Assembly (NCBI GenBank): GCA_955652345.1
Contig: CATPBV010000126.1
Location: 1 to 11,449 of the forward strand
Length of the DNA: 11,449 bases
Source of the DNA: an uncultured Solirubrobacteraceae bacterium
Lineage (GTDB): Bacteria > Actinomycetota > Thermoleophilia > Solirubrobacterales > Solirubrobacteraceae
Direction: 5' to 3'
This document shows positions 1 to 7,526 of this stretch, in pieces. Below the pieces are notes generated by a model, which worked only from the letters and a program-made list of their open reading frames with translations, was not told the origin of the DNA and searched no databases. The position numbers were made by a program, and so were the translations under genes. Numbering within the stretch: position 1 is the first letter of the stretch; every line of letters starts with the position of its first letter.

Positions 1-216
1 AATGAGCGCTACGACCGGATCGTGGTCGCTGCCGCCTCCCACGACACGCCGGGATTCAGTGCGGCAGACGTGGCCTGGCTGCTAGACCACGCGCGGGGGG
101 AGATCGTGATTCTGAGAGCAGACACCGACGAGCCACTGACGGCCGCCCCGCGGATCGGCCGGAGTGGCGACCATCGCGCGATCAATCGTGAATATGAAAC
201 GGCAGCGTCGCGATGA
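1..216 (+). CDS. C-terminal fragment of a universal-stress-like protein (5' end outside window)
   Basis: The reading frame is open from base 1 to a TGA at 214-216, giving 71 residues. It begins NERYDRIVVAAAS and continues DVAWLLDHARGEIVILRAD. A short beta strand (RIVVAAAS), a helix containing AWLLDHA and a final strand (EIVILRAD) match the closing part of Usp-type alpha/beta domains, where the last strand commonly reads like PVLVVR. The true start lies upstream, so the ATG/GTG codons inside the window are probably not starts. The last 25 or so residues after ILRAD are polar and look like an unstructured tail. The 3' end overlaps the end of the opposing permease gene by 35 bp. Usp domains bind ATP or ligands and often accompany transporters, so this could equally be the cytoplasmic tail of a larger transporter. 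Family assignment is tentative because only the end is visible. Confidence 0.5.
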   Translation, partial: NERYDRIVVAAASHDTPGFSAADVAWLLDHARGEIVILRADTDEPLTAAPRIGRSGDHRAINREYETAASR

Positions 217-2023
217 CCACGTCGGTTCGCGCCTTCAGCACCGCCGCGAGCAGCCTCCCCCGCTGATTGTGCAGGAGCTCGTGCCGGCGCTTGCGCGGCA
301 GGATCTCGGGAATCAGGACCGTGATCGTGACGTCCTCGCTCTCGATCGACTTGATGTAACCCAGCACGGTGCGGATCAGCGAGCGCTGGGGGTCGAGCAG
401 AACCTCGAGCGGCACGCCCGACTTCCACTCGCTCCACGCCTGTCTTGTCTCCTCGCACTCCTGCTCGTCGCCGGCAACGGCGACCGCGACCACCGTCTCT
501 CCCAGTGATAGCGCGGCGCTCAGCGCCCGCTCGGTCAGCAGGTTGACGGTCGATGTGGGGACGACCACGACGCTCTCACGCTTGCGCGGGAGCGGCGGGG
601 TCTTGCCGAACTTCAGCTCGTGAGCCACCTTCGCGTAGTAGCTCTCGGTGTGGGAGAACAGGTACATCAACAACGGGATCGCCACGACCACCACCCATGC
701 ACCGTGTAGGAACTTGGTCGACAGAAACACGACGACCGCGATTGCGGTCATGACCGCCCCAGTGCCGTTGAGCGCCGCGCGCACGCGCCAGCGGCTCGGC
801 TTGAGCCGCCGCCAGTGCAGCACGAGTCCGACCTGACTGATCGTGAAGCCGACGAACACCCCGATCGTGAACAGCGGGATCAGGCTGAGGGTCTGGGCGC
901 GCGTGGCGATCAGCAGCGCCGCCGAGAGGATCGCCAGAGCAACGATCCCATGTCGGTACACCGGCCTCTCCGCGCGCAGATAGAACATGTGGGGGAGCCG
1001 GTGGTCGCGGGCAAGGATGCTCATCAGCACGGGCAGCCCGCCGAAGCTCGTGTTGGCGGCGAGCGCCAGGACCGCGGCGACCGACAGGTTGGAAACGTAG
1101 AAGGCCCAGCCGTTGCCGAAGGCTCCGGCGGTGACCTGTGCAAGCAGCGTCACGTTGCCTCGGGGAAGGACATGGTGAGCGCGAATCAAGAGCGCCAGGC
1201 CGATCAGCATCACGCCGAGCAGCACCCCAAGCGAGAGCTCCGTGCGCTGGGCCGTTCTGACCCGGGGCTCCCGGAAAGCCGGGACGCCGTTGGAGATCGC
1301 CTCGACCCCGGTCACGGCCGAGCATCCCGAGGCGAACGCCTTAAGCAGGAGCACGATCCCGAGCGCTTCCTTGACGGGGAAGCGCTGAGGCGTTCCGATC
1401 ACCGCCACCGGATGTGGATGGAACGCCCCGACCGCGATCACCGCGAGGGTGCTGACGACGAAGATCGCCGTGGGCAGCATCAGAAACCGCGCGGATTCGG
1501 CGATGCCGAACATGTTCACCGCCGTAAGCACCGCCAGGCCGATCAGCGACATCAACAGCAGGTGGTTTGACAGCGCGGGGAAGGCGCTGGCGACGCTCGC
1601 TGCGCCCGCGGCGAGGCTGACCGCGACCGTCGTTACGTAGTCCACGACCACCGCCGCTGCGGCGAGCATGCTCGCCCACCGGCCGAGGTTCGCCTTCGCC
1701 ACCGAGTAGGCGCCGCCGCCCTCCGGATGCGCCTCGATCACCTGTGAGTAGGAGACGACCAGCAGCACCAGCATCGCCGCGATCACGATGGTCAGCGGCA
1801 GGACGTCGGTCAGCGCGCCGGCGCCCGCTGCGACCAGGACCACGGCCATTGCCTCGGGGCCGTAGGCGACGCTCGAGAGCGCGTCGAGGCTGAGCGCTGA
1901 GAGACCACCCAGCACCCCCAGCTCGTGGCCGTGCTCGGCATGCTTGCCGGTGCGTGCGCGGGGTTCTCGCTGCGAGTCGCTCAAGAGGGATCGGCCTGAT
2001 CGCCGCCGCGTGAACTTTCGCAC
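182..2023 (-). CDS. kimA: KimA-family (APC superfamily) potassium:proton symporter
   Basis: The 613-residue protein is close in length to B. subtilis KimA (formerly YdaO, about 607 aa), a high-affinity K+/H+ importer inhibited by c-di-AMP. A basic, hydrophilic N-terminus of about 35 residues precedes the signature SLDALSSVAYGPEAM (residues 45-59). About 12 hydrophobic segments follow to roughly residue 456, then a soluble domain of about 150 residues (VVVVPTSTVNLLTERAL onward), the Usp-like cytoplasmic domain that mediates dimerisation in KimA. Residues I recall as K+ or H+ coordinating in KimA appear at matching spacing: D47, Y54, D128, T132, S136, T238 and E241. The start is GTG with a GAGGG ten bases upstream (2034-2038 on the complementary strand). 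Only 52 bp separate it from the divergent MFS start, so a ydaO-type c-di-AMP riboswitch cannot fit in this gap. It overlaps the convergent upstream gene by 35 bp. Other APC permeases with Usp tails are the alternative, but the signature favours KimA. Confidence 0.88.
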   Translation of the reverse strand: MRKFTRRRSGRSLLSDSQREPRARTGKHAEHGHELGVLGGLSALSLDALSSVAYGPEAMAVVLVAAGAGALTDVLPLTIVIAAMLVLLVVSYSQVIEAHPEGGGAYSVAKANLGRWASMLAAAAVVVDYVTTVAVSLAAGAASVASAFPALSNHLLLMSLIGLAVLTAVNMFGIAESARFLMLPTAIFVVSTLAVIAVGAFHPHPVAVIGTPQRFPVKEALGIVLLLKAFASGCSAVTGVEAISNGVPAFREPRVRTAQRTELSLGVLLGVMLIGLALLIRAHHVLPRGNVTLLAQVTAGAFGNGWAFYVSNLSVAAVLALAANTSFGGLPVLMSILARDHRLPHMFYLRAERPVYRHGIVALAILSAALLIATRAQTLSLIPLFTIGVFVGFTISQVGLVLHWRRLKPSRWRVRAALNGTGAVMTAIAVVVFLSTKFLHGAWVVVVAIPLLMYLFSHTESYYAKVAHELKFGKTPPLPRKRESVVVVPTSTVNLLTERALSAALSLGETVVAVAVAGDEQECEETRQAWSEWKSGVPLEVLLDPQRSLIRTVLGYIKSIESEDVTITVLIPEILPRKRRHELLHNQRGRLLAAVLKARTDVVIATLPFHIHD

Positions 2024-2060
2024 GCAGCACGGACCCTCGGATCGGTCCGTTGCCCGCGGC

Positions 2061-2073
2061 TAGCATCGATGCT
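2061..2073. promoter_or_regulatory. Divergent promoter element: -10-like box overlapping a perfect 12-bp palindrome
   Basis: AGCATCGATGCT (2062-2073) is a perfect inverted repeat ending two bases before the MFS ATG at 2076. It overlaps TAGCAT (2061-2066), a TAnnAT -10-like hexamer on the + strand placed nine bases before that ATG, which is the spacing expected of a leaderless transcript. No convincing -35 element or Shine-Dalgarno is seen. The palindrome lies in the 52-bp gap between kimA and the MFS gene, where a repressor bound here could affect both. No adjacent regulator gene is visible. Its role as an operator is inferred; only the symmetry is seen. Confidence 0.35.
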
Positions 2074-2075
2074 CA

Positions 2076-3185
2076 ATGGATCAGGACGGGCCCGATCGCA
2101 GACAACGACTGCTGATCCTCGGCATCTGCTCGATGAGCCTCCTGATCGTGGGCCTCGACACGACGATCGTGAACGTCGCGCTGCCGTCGATCCACGCTTC
2201 GCTGCACGCGTCGCTGCCGGAGCTCCAGTGGACGATCGACGCGTATACGCTCGTGCTCGCGAGCCTGCTGATGCTCGGCGGCTCGACCGCGGACCGGATC
2301 GGACGGCGGCGCACATTCCAGGCCGGGCTCATCGTCGGCGGTGCGCTGGTCGACTCGGTCGGCTGGCGCGCCGTGTTCCTCGTCAACGTGCCGGTCGGCA
2401 TGCTCGCAATCGCGCTGACCGCCGCGTTCGTGCCCGAGTCGCGCGCAGCGCGGCCGCGCCGGTTCGACGCGGTCGGGCAGCTGCTCGTGATTGCCGCGCT
2501 CGCGTCGCTGACGTACGCGATCATCGAAGGCCCAGGTACCGGCTGGGGCTCCGGCGAGATCCTGGGTCTATTCGCGTTCTCGGGCGCGTGCTCGGCGGCT
2601 TCCTGTTCCTGAACACGCTCTACCTACAAGATGTCCGGGGTCTGTCGCCGCTGCAGGCGGGGCTCTACCTGCTGCCGATGGCGATCATGACGCTGATCTC
2701 CGCGCCGCTTTCGGGCCGGCTCGTCGGCCGGCGAGGGGCACGCCCGTCGCTGCTGGCAGCCGCGGTGGCGATGATCGTCGCGGCCCTGATGCTGACGAGG
2801 ATCACTCCCGGGACTCCGGCCGCGTATCTGCTCACCGCGTATTTCCTGTTCGGGCTGGGCGCGGGGCTCGTCAATCCGCCGATCACCAACACGGCGGTCT
2901 CCGGAATGCCTCCCGCTCAGGCGGGGGTCGCCGCGGCGGTGGCGTCCACCAGCCGGCAGGTGGGAATGACGCTGGGGGTGGCGGTTCTCGGCGCGGTCGC
3001 CGGGCGGGACCATCTCCTCCCCGCTCGGCCGGGGCTTCGCCACGGCTACCCATTCCGCGTGGTGGATCTTGGTCGCGTTGGGCGCCGCCGTGCTCGTACT
3101 CGGCATCCTGACGACGACGGAGTGGGCTGCGCAGACCGCGCTCCGCAAGCGATCTCCCACCTCCTACAGCCCGCTGACGGCATGA
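2076..3185 (+). pseudogene. Degenerate DHA2-family (EmrB/QacA-like, 14-TM) MFS drug-efflux gene
   Basis: Three in-order pieces of one MFS exporter are visible in alternating frames. Piece 1 (2076 to about 2590) carries DTTIVNVALPSI in TM1, AYTLVLASLLMLGGSTADRIGRRR (TM2 and MFS motif A), then VGGALVDSVGWRAVFLVNVPVG from TM5-6. TM3, TM4 and most of TM5 (about 70 residues) are missing, in frame, near 2325-2340. Piece 2 (about 2590-3004) is shifted -1 and resumes at GGFLFLNTLYLQDVRGLS. About 50 residues that normally join TM7-8 to this point are absent, so the shift comes from a deletion. Piece 3 (about 3005-3185) returns to the first frame with THSAWWILVALGAAVLVLG and ends at TGA 3183-3185. The switch fits one extra G in the GGG at 3002-3004. 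The remnant would total about 370 residues against roughly 490 for the family. Frame 1 alone stops at 2610-2612 after 178 residues. Flanking genes are intact, so sequencing error alone is unlikely. The remnant is not expected to transport. Confidence 0.85.
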
Positions 3186-3203
3186 TTGCGGTCAGCGGCG
3201 CCG

Positions 3204-5267
3204 ATGAGCTCTCCGTTTCACTCCCTCTACAGCCATGGATTCGTGCGCGTGGCGGCTGCGGTCCCACGGGTCGGGCTCGCCGATCCCGCTTTCAACGCGC
3301 AGCACACGCTCGCACTCGCGCAGCAGGCCGCTGACGAGAGAGCCGCCCTGGTCGTGTTCCCGGAGCTCGGCCTGTCCGCGTACTCGATCGAGGACCTTCT
3401 GCATCAGCAGGCGCTGAGCGACGCCGTGCTCGAAGCGCTGTCGAGGCTCGTCGCCGAGAGCGCCGCGCTCGAACCGGTGCTCGTCGTGGGCGCGCCGCTG
3501 CGCGCCGAAGGCGGGCTGTTCAACAGCGCGGTCGTGATCCACCGCGGCCGCGTCCTCGGCGTCGTTCCCAAGAGCTACCTCCCCGAGTACCGCGAGTTCT
3601 ACGAGAAGCGGCACTTCCGCGCCGCCCGCGACCTGATCGGTCGCGAGCTACGGCTGCTCGGCGAGACCGTTCCGTTCGGCGCCGATCTGCTGTTCTGCTG
3701 TGCCGATCTTCCGGCGCTGTCGCTGTTCGTCGAGATCTGCGAGGACGTATGGGCGCCGATTCCGCCGAGCAGCTACGGCGCGATGGCTGGAGCCACCGTC
3801 CTTGCAAACCTGTCGGACAGCAACGTCACGATCGGCAAGGACGACTACCGCCGCACCCTGTGCGCGTCGCAGTCGGCGCGGATGATCGCGGGATACGTGT
3901 TCGCCTCAGCGGGCGCGGGAGAGTCGACCACCGATCTCGCATGGGACGGTCAGGCGCTGATCTACGAGAACGGCGACATGCTCGCGGAGAGCGAGCGCTT
4001 CGCCGCCGGCGAGCAGCTGATCTTCGCCGATCTGAACCTCGATCGGCTGCTCTCGGACCGCGCCACGACGAGCAGCTACGGCGACTGCATCCACGATCAC
4101 CGCGATCGGCTCGCGTCGATGCGGAGGATCGAGTTCGACCTGGGCCTCGGCGATCAGGCAGTGCCGTTGCGCCGCGAGATCGAGCGCTTCCCGTACGTCC
4201 CGGCCAACCCGGTGAGTCGCAACGATCGTTGCGAGGAGGTCTACAGCATCCAGGTCCAGGGCCTCGAGACGAGGCTGCGGGCGACCGGAATAGAGAAGGT
4301 CGTGATCGGGGTCTCCGGCGGGCTTGACTCGGCGCACGCGCTGATCGTGGCCGCGCGAGCGATCGAGCGGATGGGCCTGCCCCGAGCGAACGTGCTCGGC
4401 TACACGATGCCCAGCTTCGCCACCAGCGAGCTCACGCTGAGAAACGCCCACGCCCTGATGAACGCACTCGGCGTGAGCGTGGGCGAGATCGACATCCGCC
4501 CGTCGGCGATGCAGATGCTGCGCGACCTGGGGCACCCCGCGGCCGACGGCGACCCCGCGTATGACATCACCTACGAGAACGTTCAGGCGGGCGAGCGCAC
4601 GTCGCATCTGTTCCGCCTCGCCAACCATCATCGCGCGCTGGTGGTCGGGACCGGCGACCTGTCGGAGCTTGCGCTCGGCTGGAGCACCTACGGGGTCGGC
4701 GACCAGATGTCCCACTACAACGTCAACGCCTCGGTTCCCAAGACCCTGATCCAGTTCCTCCTGAGGTGGGCGATCGACACGGAGCAGCTCAGCCCGCAGG
4801 CAAACGAGGTGCTCGGGTCCGTCCTCGAGACCGAGATCTCCCCGGAGCTCGTGCCGCACCAAGACCCTGATTCCGACCGGCCTGGAGCGGACAGCGAACG
4901 TGTCGTCGGCCCGTACGAGCTCCAGGATTTCTTCCTGTACCACGTCCTGCGGTTCGGCTACAGCCCCAGCAAGGTCGCGTTCATGGCGCACCATGCCTGG
5001 AGCGACCGCACGAAAGGCCAGTGGCCCGACCTGATTGGAGAGGACCGCCGCAACCAGTACTCGCTGGCGGAGATCAAGCGCTGGTTCGAGGTGTTCCTCG
5101 AGCGGTTCTTCCACCTCAGCCAGTTCAAGCGCTCGGCGATGCCGAACGCCCCCAAGGTGGGCTCGGGAGGCGCCCTCTCGCCCCGGGGAGACTGGCGCGC
5201 GCCCAGCGACAGCTCGGCGACGATGTGGCTGGCGGAGCTTCGCGACGGCGTGCCAGACGAGTCGTGA
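3204..5267 (+). CDS. nadE: Glutamine-dependent NAD+ synthetase (GAT-NadE)
   Basis: NadE catalyses the last step of NAD biosynthesis: ATP-dependent amidation of deamido-NAD+ using ammonia released from glutamine and channelled between domains. The 687-residue product has the two-domain mycobacterial layout. An N-terminal nitrilase-type glutaminase domain (about 1-330) carries the Glu-Lys-Cys triad: E54 (VVFPELGLSAYS), K123 (VVPKSYLPEYREFYE) and C179 (VEICEDVW). The C-terminal synthetase domain (about 335-680) has the P-loop SGGLDS at 371-376, then GTGDLSELALGWSTYGVGDQMSHYN and a terminal SQFKRSAMPNAPK...LSPRGDWRAPSD block. I recall M. tuberculosis NadE as about 679 aa and starting close to FYSAYQHGFVRV. 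The ATG at 3204 gives MSSPFHSLYSHGFVRV and is preferred over an in-frame TTG at 3186. No strong ribosome site precedes either. It lies 18 bp after the MFS pseudogene stop on the same strand, so it may once have been cotranscribed with it or has a promoter within the remnant. All key residues are present, so it should be functional. Confidence 0.97.
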   Translation: MSSPFHSLYSHGFVRVAAAVPRVGLADPAFNAQHTLALAQQAADERAALVVFPELGLSAYSIEDLLHQQALSDAVLEALSRLVAESAALEPVLVVGAPLRAEGGLFNSAVVIHRGRVLGVVPKSYLPEYREFYEKRHFRAARDLIGRELRLLGETVPFGADLLFCCADLPALSLFVEICEDVWAPIPPSSYGAMAGATVLANLSDSNVTIGKDDYRRTLCASQSARMIAGYVFASAGAGESTTDLAWDGQALIYENGDMLAESERFAAGEQLIFADLNLDRLLSDRATTSSYGDCIHDHRDRLASMRRIEFDLGLGDQAVPLRREIERFPYVPANPVSRNDRCEEVYSIQVQGLETRLRATGIEKVVIGVSGGLDSAHALIVAARAIERMGLPRANVLGYTMPSFATSELTLRNAHALMNALGVSVGEIDIRPSAMQMLRDLGHPAADGDPAYDITYENVQAGERTSHLFRLANHHRALVVGTGDLSELALGWSTYGVGDQMSHYNVNASVPKTLIQFLLRWAIDTEQLSPQANEVLGSVLETEISPELVPHQDPDSDRPGADSERVVGPYELQDFFLYHVLRFGYSPSKVAFMAHHAWSDRTKGQWPDLIGEDRRNQYSLAEIKRWFEVFLERFFHLSQFKRSAMPNAPKVGSGGALSPRGDWRAPSDSSATMWLAELRDGVPDES

Positions 5268-5269
5268 CC

Positions 5270-5301
5270 CGCGGCGCGACTTGCGGACTGCGCGAGCCGC
5301 G
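5270..5301 (+). terminator. GC-rich hairpin just after nadE (possible terminator, no U-tract)
   Basis: CGCGGC-GCG (5270-5278) can pair with CGC-(GA)-GCCGCG (5291-5301) across a 12-nt loop, with a two-base bulge, starting two bases past the nadE stop. No run of T follows, so it is at best a weak or Rho-assisted terminator or an mRNA 3' stabiliser. Such hairpins arise easily at this GC content. The rest of the gap to 5453 holds no coding signal. Its only AT-rich patch is AATAAT at 5328-5333, a possible -10 for the next gene without a convincing -35. Confidence 0.25.
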
Positions 5302-5453
5302 CGTATCTTGGATCTCGCGCATATCGGAATAATGCGTCGGGGCCATGCATATTCACGCTCGGGGCGGACTGGGCGCGGTGTGTGCAGCCGAACATTCGCG
5401 GAACACGGACGGTCATCCACTCCACTCCCTCCCCCAACGCCGATGTAGCGCGA

Positions 5454-7526
5454 ATGGCGACCGTCTCTAAGCGCGGCGGCCCGGGGCAGCCTTCCGGCAG
5501 CCGGCGGACGACCTCGGACCGGGCCCGTGTTGCGCGGCGCGCCCTCGCCTGCGCAGCCGTGTTCGCGCTCGCGTTGCATCTCGCCCACGGGCAGCTCGGA
5601 GTGGGTGGGCGGGCGATGCAGGCGGCGATCGACGACTGGCTGTTCAACGGGGTGATCCTGGCGGCGGCGGTCTCCTGCCTGCTCCGGGCCCGGATTGCTC
5701 GGAGCGCGCGGCTGGCGTGGCTGCTGCTCGCGCTCGGCCTGCTGCTCGCGGTGTCGGGGGACGTCTACTACTCGGTCGTCTACGGGGACGGGTCGATGGC
5801 CAGCCCGACGCTCGCCGACTTGTTCTACCTCCTCTACTACCCGGCGGTGTTCGGCGCGATCGTCCTGCTGCTGCGCGAGCGCATGGAGCGCTTCTCCGCC
5901 AGCACCTGGCTCGATGGCGCGATCACCGCCACCACCGCCGCCGCGGTGACAGTTGCGCTGGCGTTCGATCCGATCATCCGGAGCCGCCTCGGCGGCAGCG
6001 TCGCCAACTCCGCGGTCAACCTCGCCTACCCGGTGGCCGACGTGGCACTGCTCGCGATCGTGCTGGTCGGATTCGCGCTGGTCGGCTGGCGTCCCGGCCG
6101 GGCGTGGCTGCTCCTTGGGCTGGGACTGGCGGTGAGCTCGATCGCGGACACCGCCGATCTGTACCAGCTTGCCAACGGCACGTACCACGTCGGCGGAATC
6201 GTCGATTCGCTGTACCTGCTCTCGGCGCTCCTGGTCGCGTTCGCCCCCTGGCAACCCCGGTCGCGACACCACGCGACCCGCTTCGAGGACACCAGGCTGC
6301 TGCTCGTTCCCGGCGCATTCGCGATCGTGGCCCTCGCCGTGCTCGTGTATGGCGGCTTTCGCCGGGTCAACGACGCCGGCCTGATTCTCGCCGCGGTGGC
6401 GATCCTGCTCGTGATCGTCCGTGCGGCCTGGACGTTCCGGGCCAATCTGAGGCTGCTGGAGGCATCGCGGCACGACGCCGTGACCGACTCGCTCACCGGC
6501 CTGGGCAACCGGCGGCTGATGAACGCTGAGCTGCAGCGCGCGCTCGCCGATGGCCCCGCCTCCGCCCCGGCGTCGCTCGCGATGTTCGACCTGGACGGCT
6601 TCAAGCTCTACAACGACCGGTTCGGGCACATGGCGGGCGATACGCTGCTGGCTCTGCTCGGGCATCGCCTCGAGGTGGCCGTGGCAGACGCCGGCCACGC
6701 GTACCGCCCGGGAGGGGACGAGTTCTGCGTGCTCCTGCAGTGCGACCGGCGTGAGGCCGAAGCGCGGATCGCGGCAGCCGCCTCCGCGCTCGCGGCGCAC
6801 GGCGACGGCTTCAGCGTGACGGCATCGTTCGGGCGGGTGTGGATCCCGAGCGAGGCGCACACGCCGTCGCTCGCACTCCGGCTCGCGGACGACCGCATGT
6901 ATGCCCAGAAGGGCAGCCGTCGCGGATCGGCGCGCCAGCAGACGCACGACGTGCTGCTCGGCGTCCTGCGCGAGCGCGAGCCAGGGCTTCACGAGCACCT
7001 TCGCGAGGTTGGACGGCTCGCCGCGATCGTCGGACGGGCGCTCGGCATGTCCGATTCCGAGCTCGACGACCTGCACCGAGCGGCGGAGCTCCACGACATC
7101 GGCAAGGCGGCCGTTCCGGACACGATCCTCAGCAAGCCGGGTCCACTTGCGCAGGAGGAATGGGATTTCGTGCGACGCCACACGCTGATCGGCGAGCGGA
7201 TCCTGCTGGCCGCGCCGGCATTGGCCCCGGTTGCCGCGATCGTCCGCGCAAGCCACGAGCGATGGGATGGGACCGGCTATCCCGACCGTCTCGGCGGCGT
7301 GGCGATCCCGCTCGCCGCACGGATCGTCGCCGTCTGCGATGCGTTCTCCGCGATCACCGGCGATCGCCCCTATGCGCCCGCGCGCACTCGCGAGCAGGCG
7401 ATCGAGGAGCTGCAGGCAAACGCCGGGACGCAGTTCGATCCCGCGGTCGTGCGGGCCTTCCTGGACGCGCTCGAGCGCGTTGCGGTGACTCGGCTGCGAG
7501 TCGTCAAGGACGCGGCCGGAGCCTAG
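5454..7526 (+). CDS. Membrane-bound GGDEF / HD-GYP cyclic-di-GMP turnover protein
   Basis: With the ATG at 5454 the product is 690 residues. An upstream in-frame GTG at 5382 would add 24 residues of low-quality sequence, so 5454 is preferred, though neither has a clear ribosome site. Residues about 25-330 contain roughly nine or ten hydrophobic segments forming a membrane sensor domain of a type I cannot name. A GGDEF domain follows (about 338-500), starting DSLTGLGNRRL and with an intact catalytic GGDEF at 420-424 after AYRP. The RxxD inhibitory site expected nine residues before the motif is absent. The C-terminal HD-GYP domain (about 505-680) has HDIGK at 547-551, a later RRHTLIGERIL, and SHERWDGTGYPDRL with GYP at 608-610. 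The usual HHE is SHE here. GGDEF makes c-di-GMP from two GTP and HD-GYP hydrolyses it, so both activities are predicted in one chain. The substrate sensed by the membrane part is unknown. It ends stop-on-stop with the convergent oxidoreductase gene. Confidence 0.92.
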   Translation: MATVSKRGGPGQPSGSRRTTSDRARVARRALACAAVFALALHLAHGQLGVGGRAMQAAIDDWLFNGVILAAAVSCLLRARIARSARLAWLLLALGLLLAVSGDVYYSVVYGDGSMASPTLADLFYLLYYPAVFGAIVLLLRERMERFSASTWLDGAITATTAAAVTVALAFDPIIRSRLGGSVANSAVNLAYPVADVALLAIVLVGFALVGWRPGRAWLLLGLGLAVSSIADTADLYQLANGTYHVGGIVDSLYLLSALLVAFAPWQPRSRHHATRFEDTRLLLVPGAFAIVALAVLVYGGFRRVNDAGLILAAVAILLVIVRAAWTFRANLRLLEASRHDAVTDSLTGLGNRRLMNAELQRALADGPASAPASLAMFDLDGFKLYNDRFGHMAGDTLLALLGHRLEVAVADAGHAYRPGGDEFCVLLQCDRREAEARIAAAASALAAHGDGFSVTASFGRVWIPSEAHTPSLALRLADDRMYAQKGSRRGSARQQTHDVLLGVLREREPGLHEHLREVGRLAAIVGRALGMSDSELDDLHRAAELHDIGKAAVPDTILSKPGPLAQEEWDFVRRHTLIGERILLAAPALAPVAAIVRASHERWDGTGYPDRLGGVAIPLAARIVAVCDAFSAITGDRPYAPARTREQAIEELQANAGTQFDPAVVRAFLDALERVAVTRLRVVKDAAGA

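Noticed and set aside
2590..3010. Programmed ribosomal frameshifting in the MFS gene
   Set aside because: The first frame change coincides with about 50 missing residues, a third in-frame deletion is present, and no slippery heptamer with a downstream structure is seen. Decay explains all three lesions.
2069..3334. Treating the long + strand frame over the MFS region as a real 421-residue gene
   Set aside because: Only the middle part is MFS-like. Its N-terminal and C-terminal parts are out-of-frame translations of the MFS and nadE sequences.
5302..5453. A small gene or riboswitch in the nadE-GGDEF gap
   Set aside because: No convincing start with ribosome site, no conserved riboswitch core that I recognise, and only weak AT-rich patches.
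3906..7256. A 1116-codon open frame on the minus strand, antisense to nadE and the GGDEF gene
   Set aside because: It runs across two well-identified genes and the gap between them. Its product is low-complexity, rich in Arg, Ala, Glu, Gln and His, without domain signatures. Long antisense frames are expected at this GC content and codon bias.
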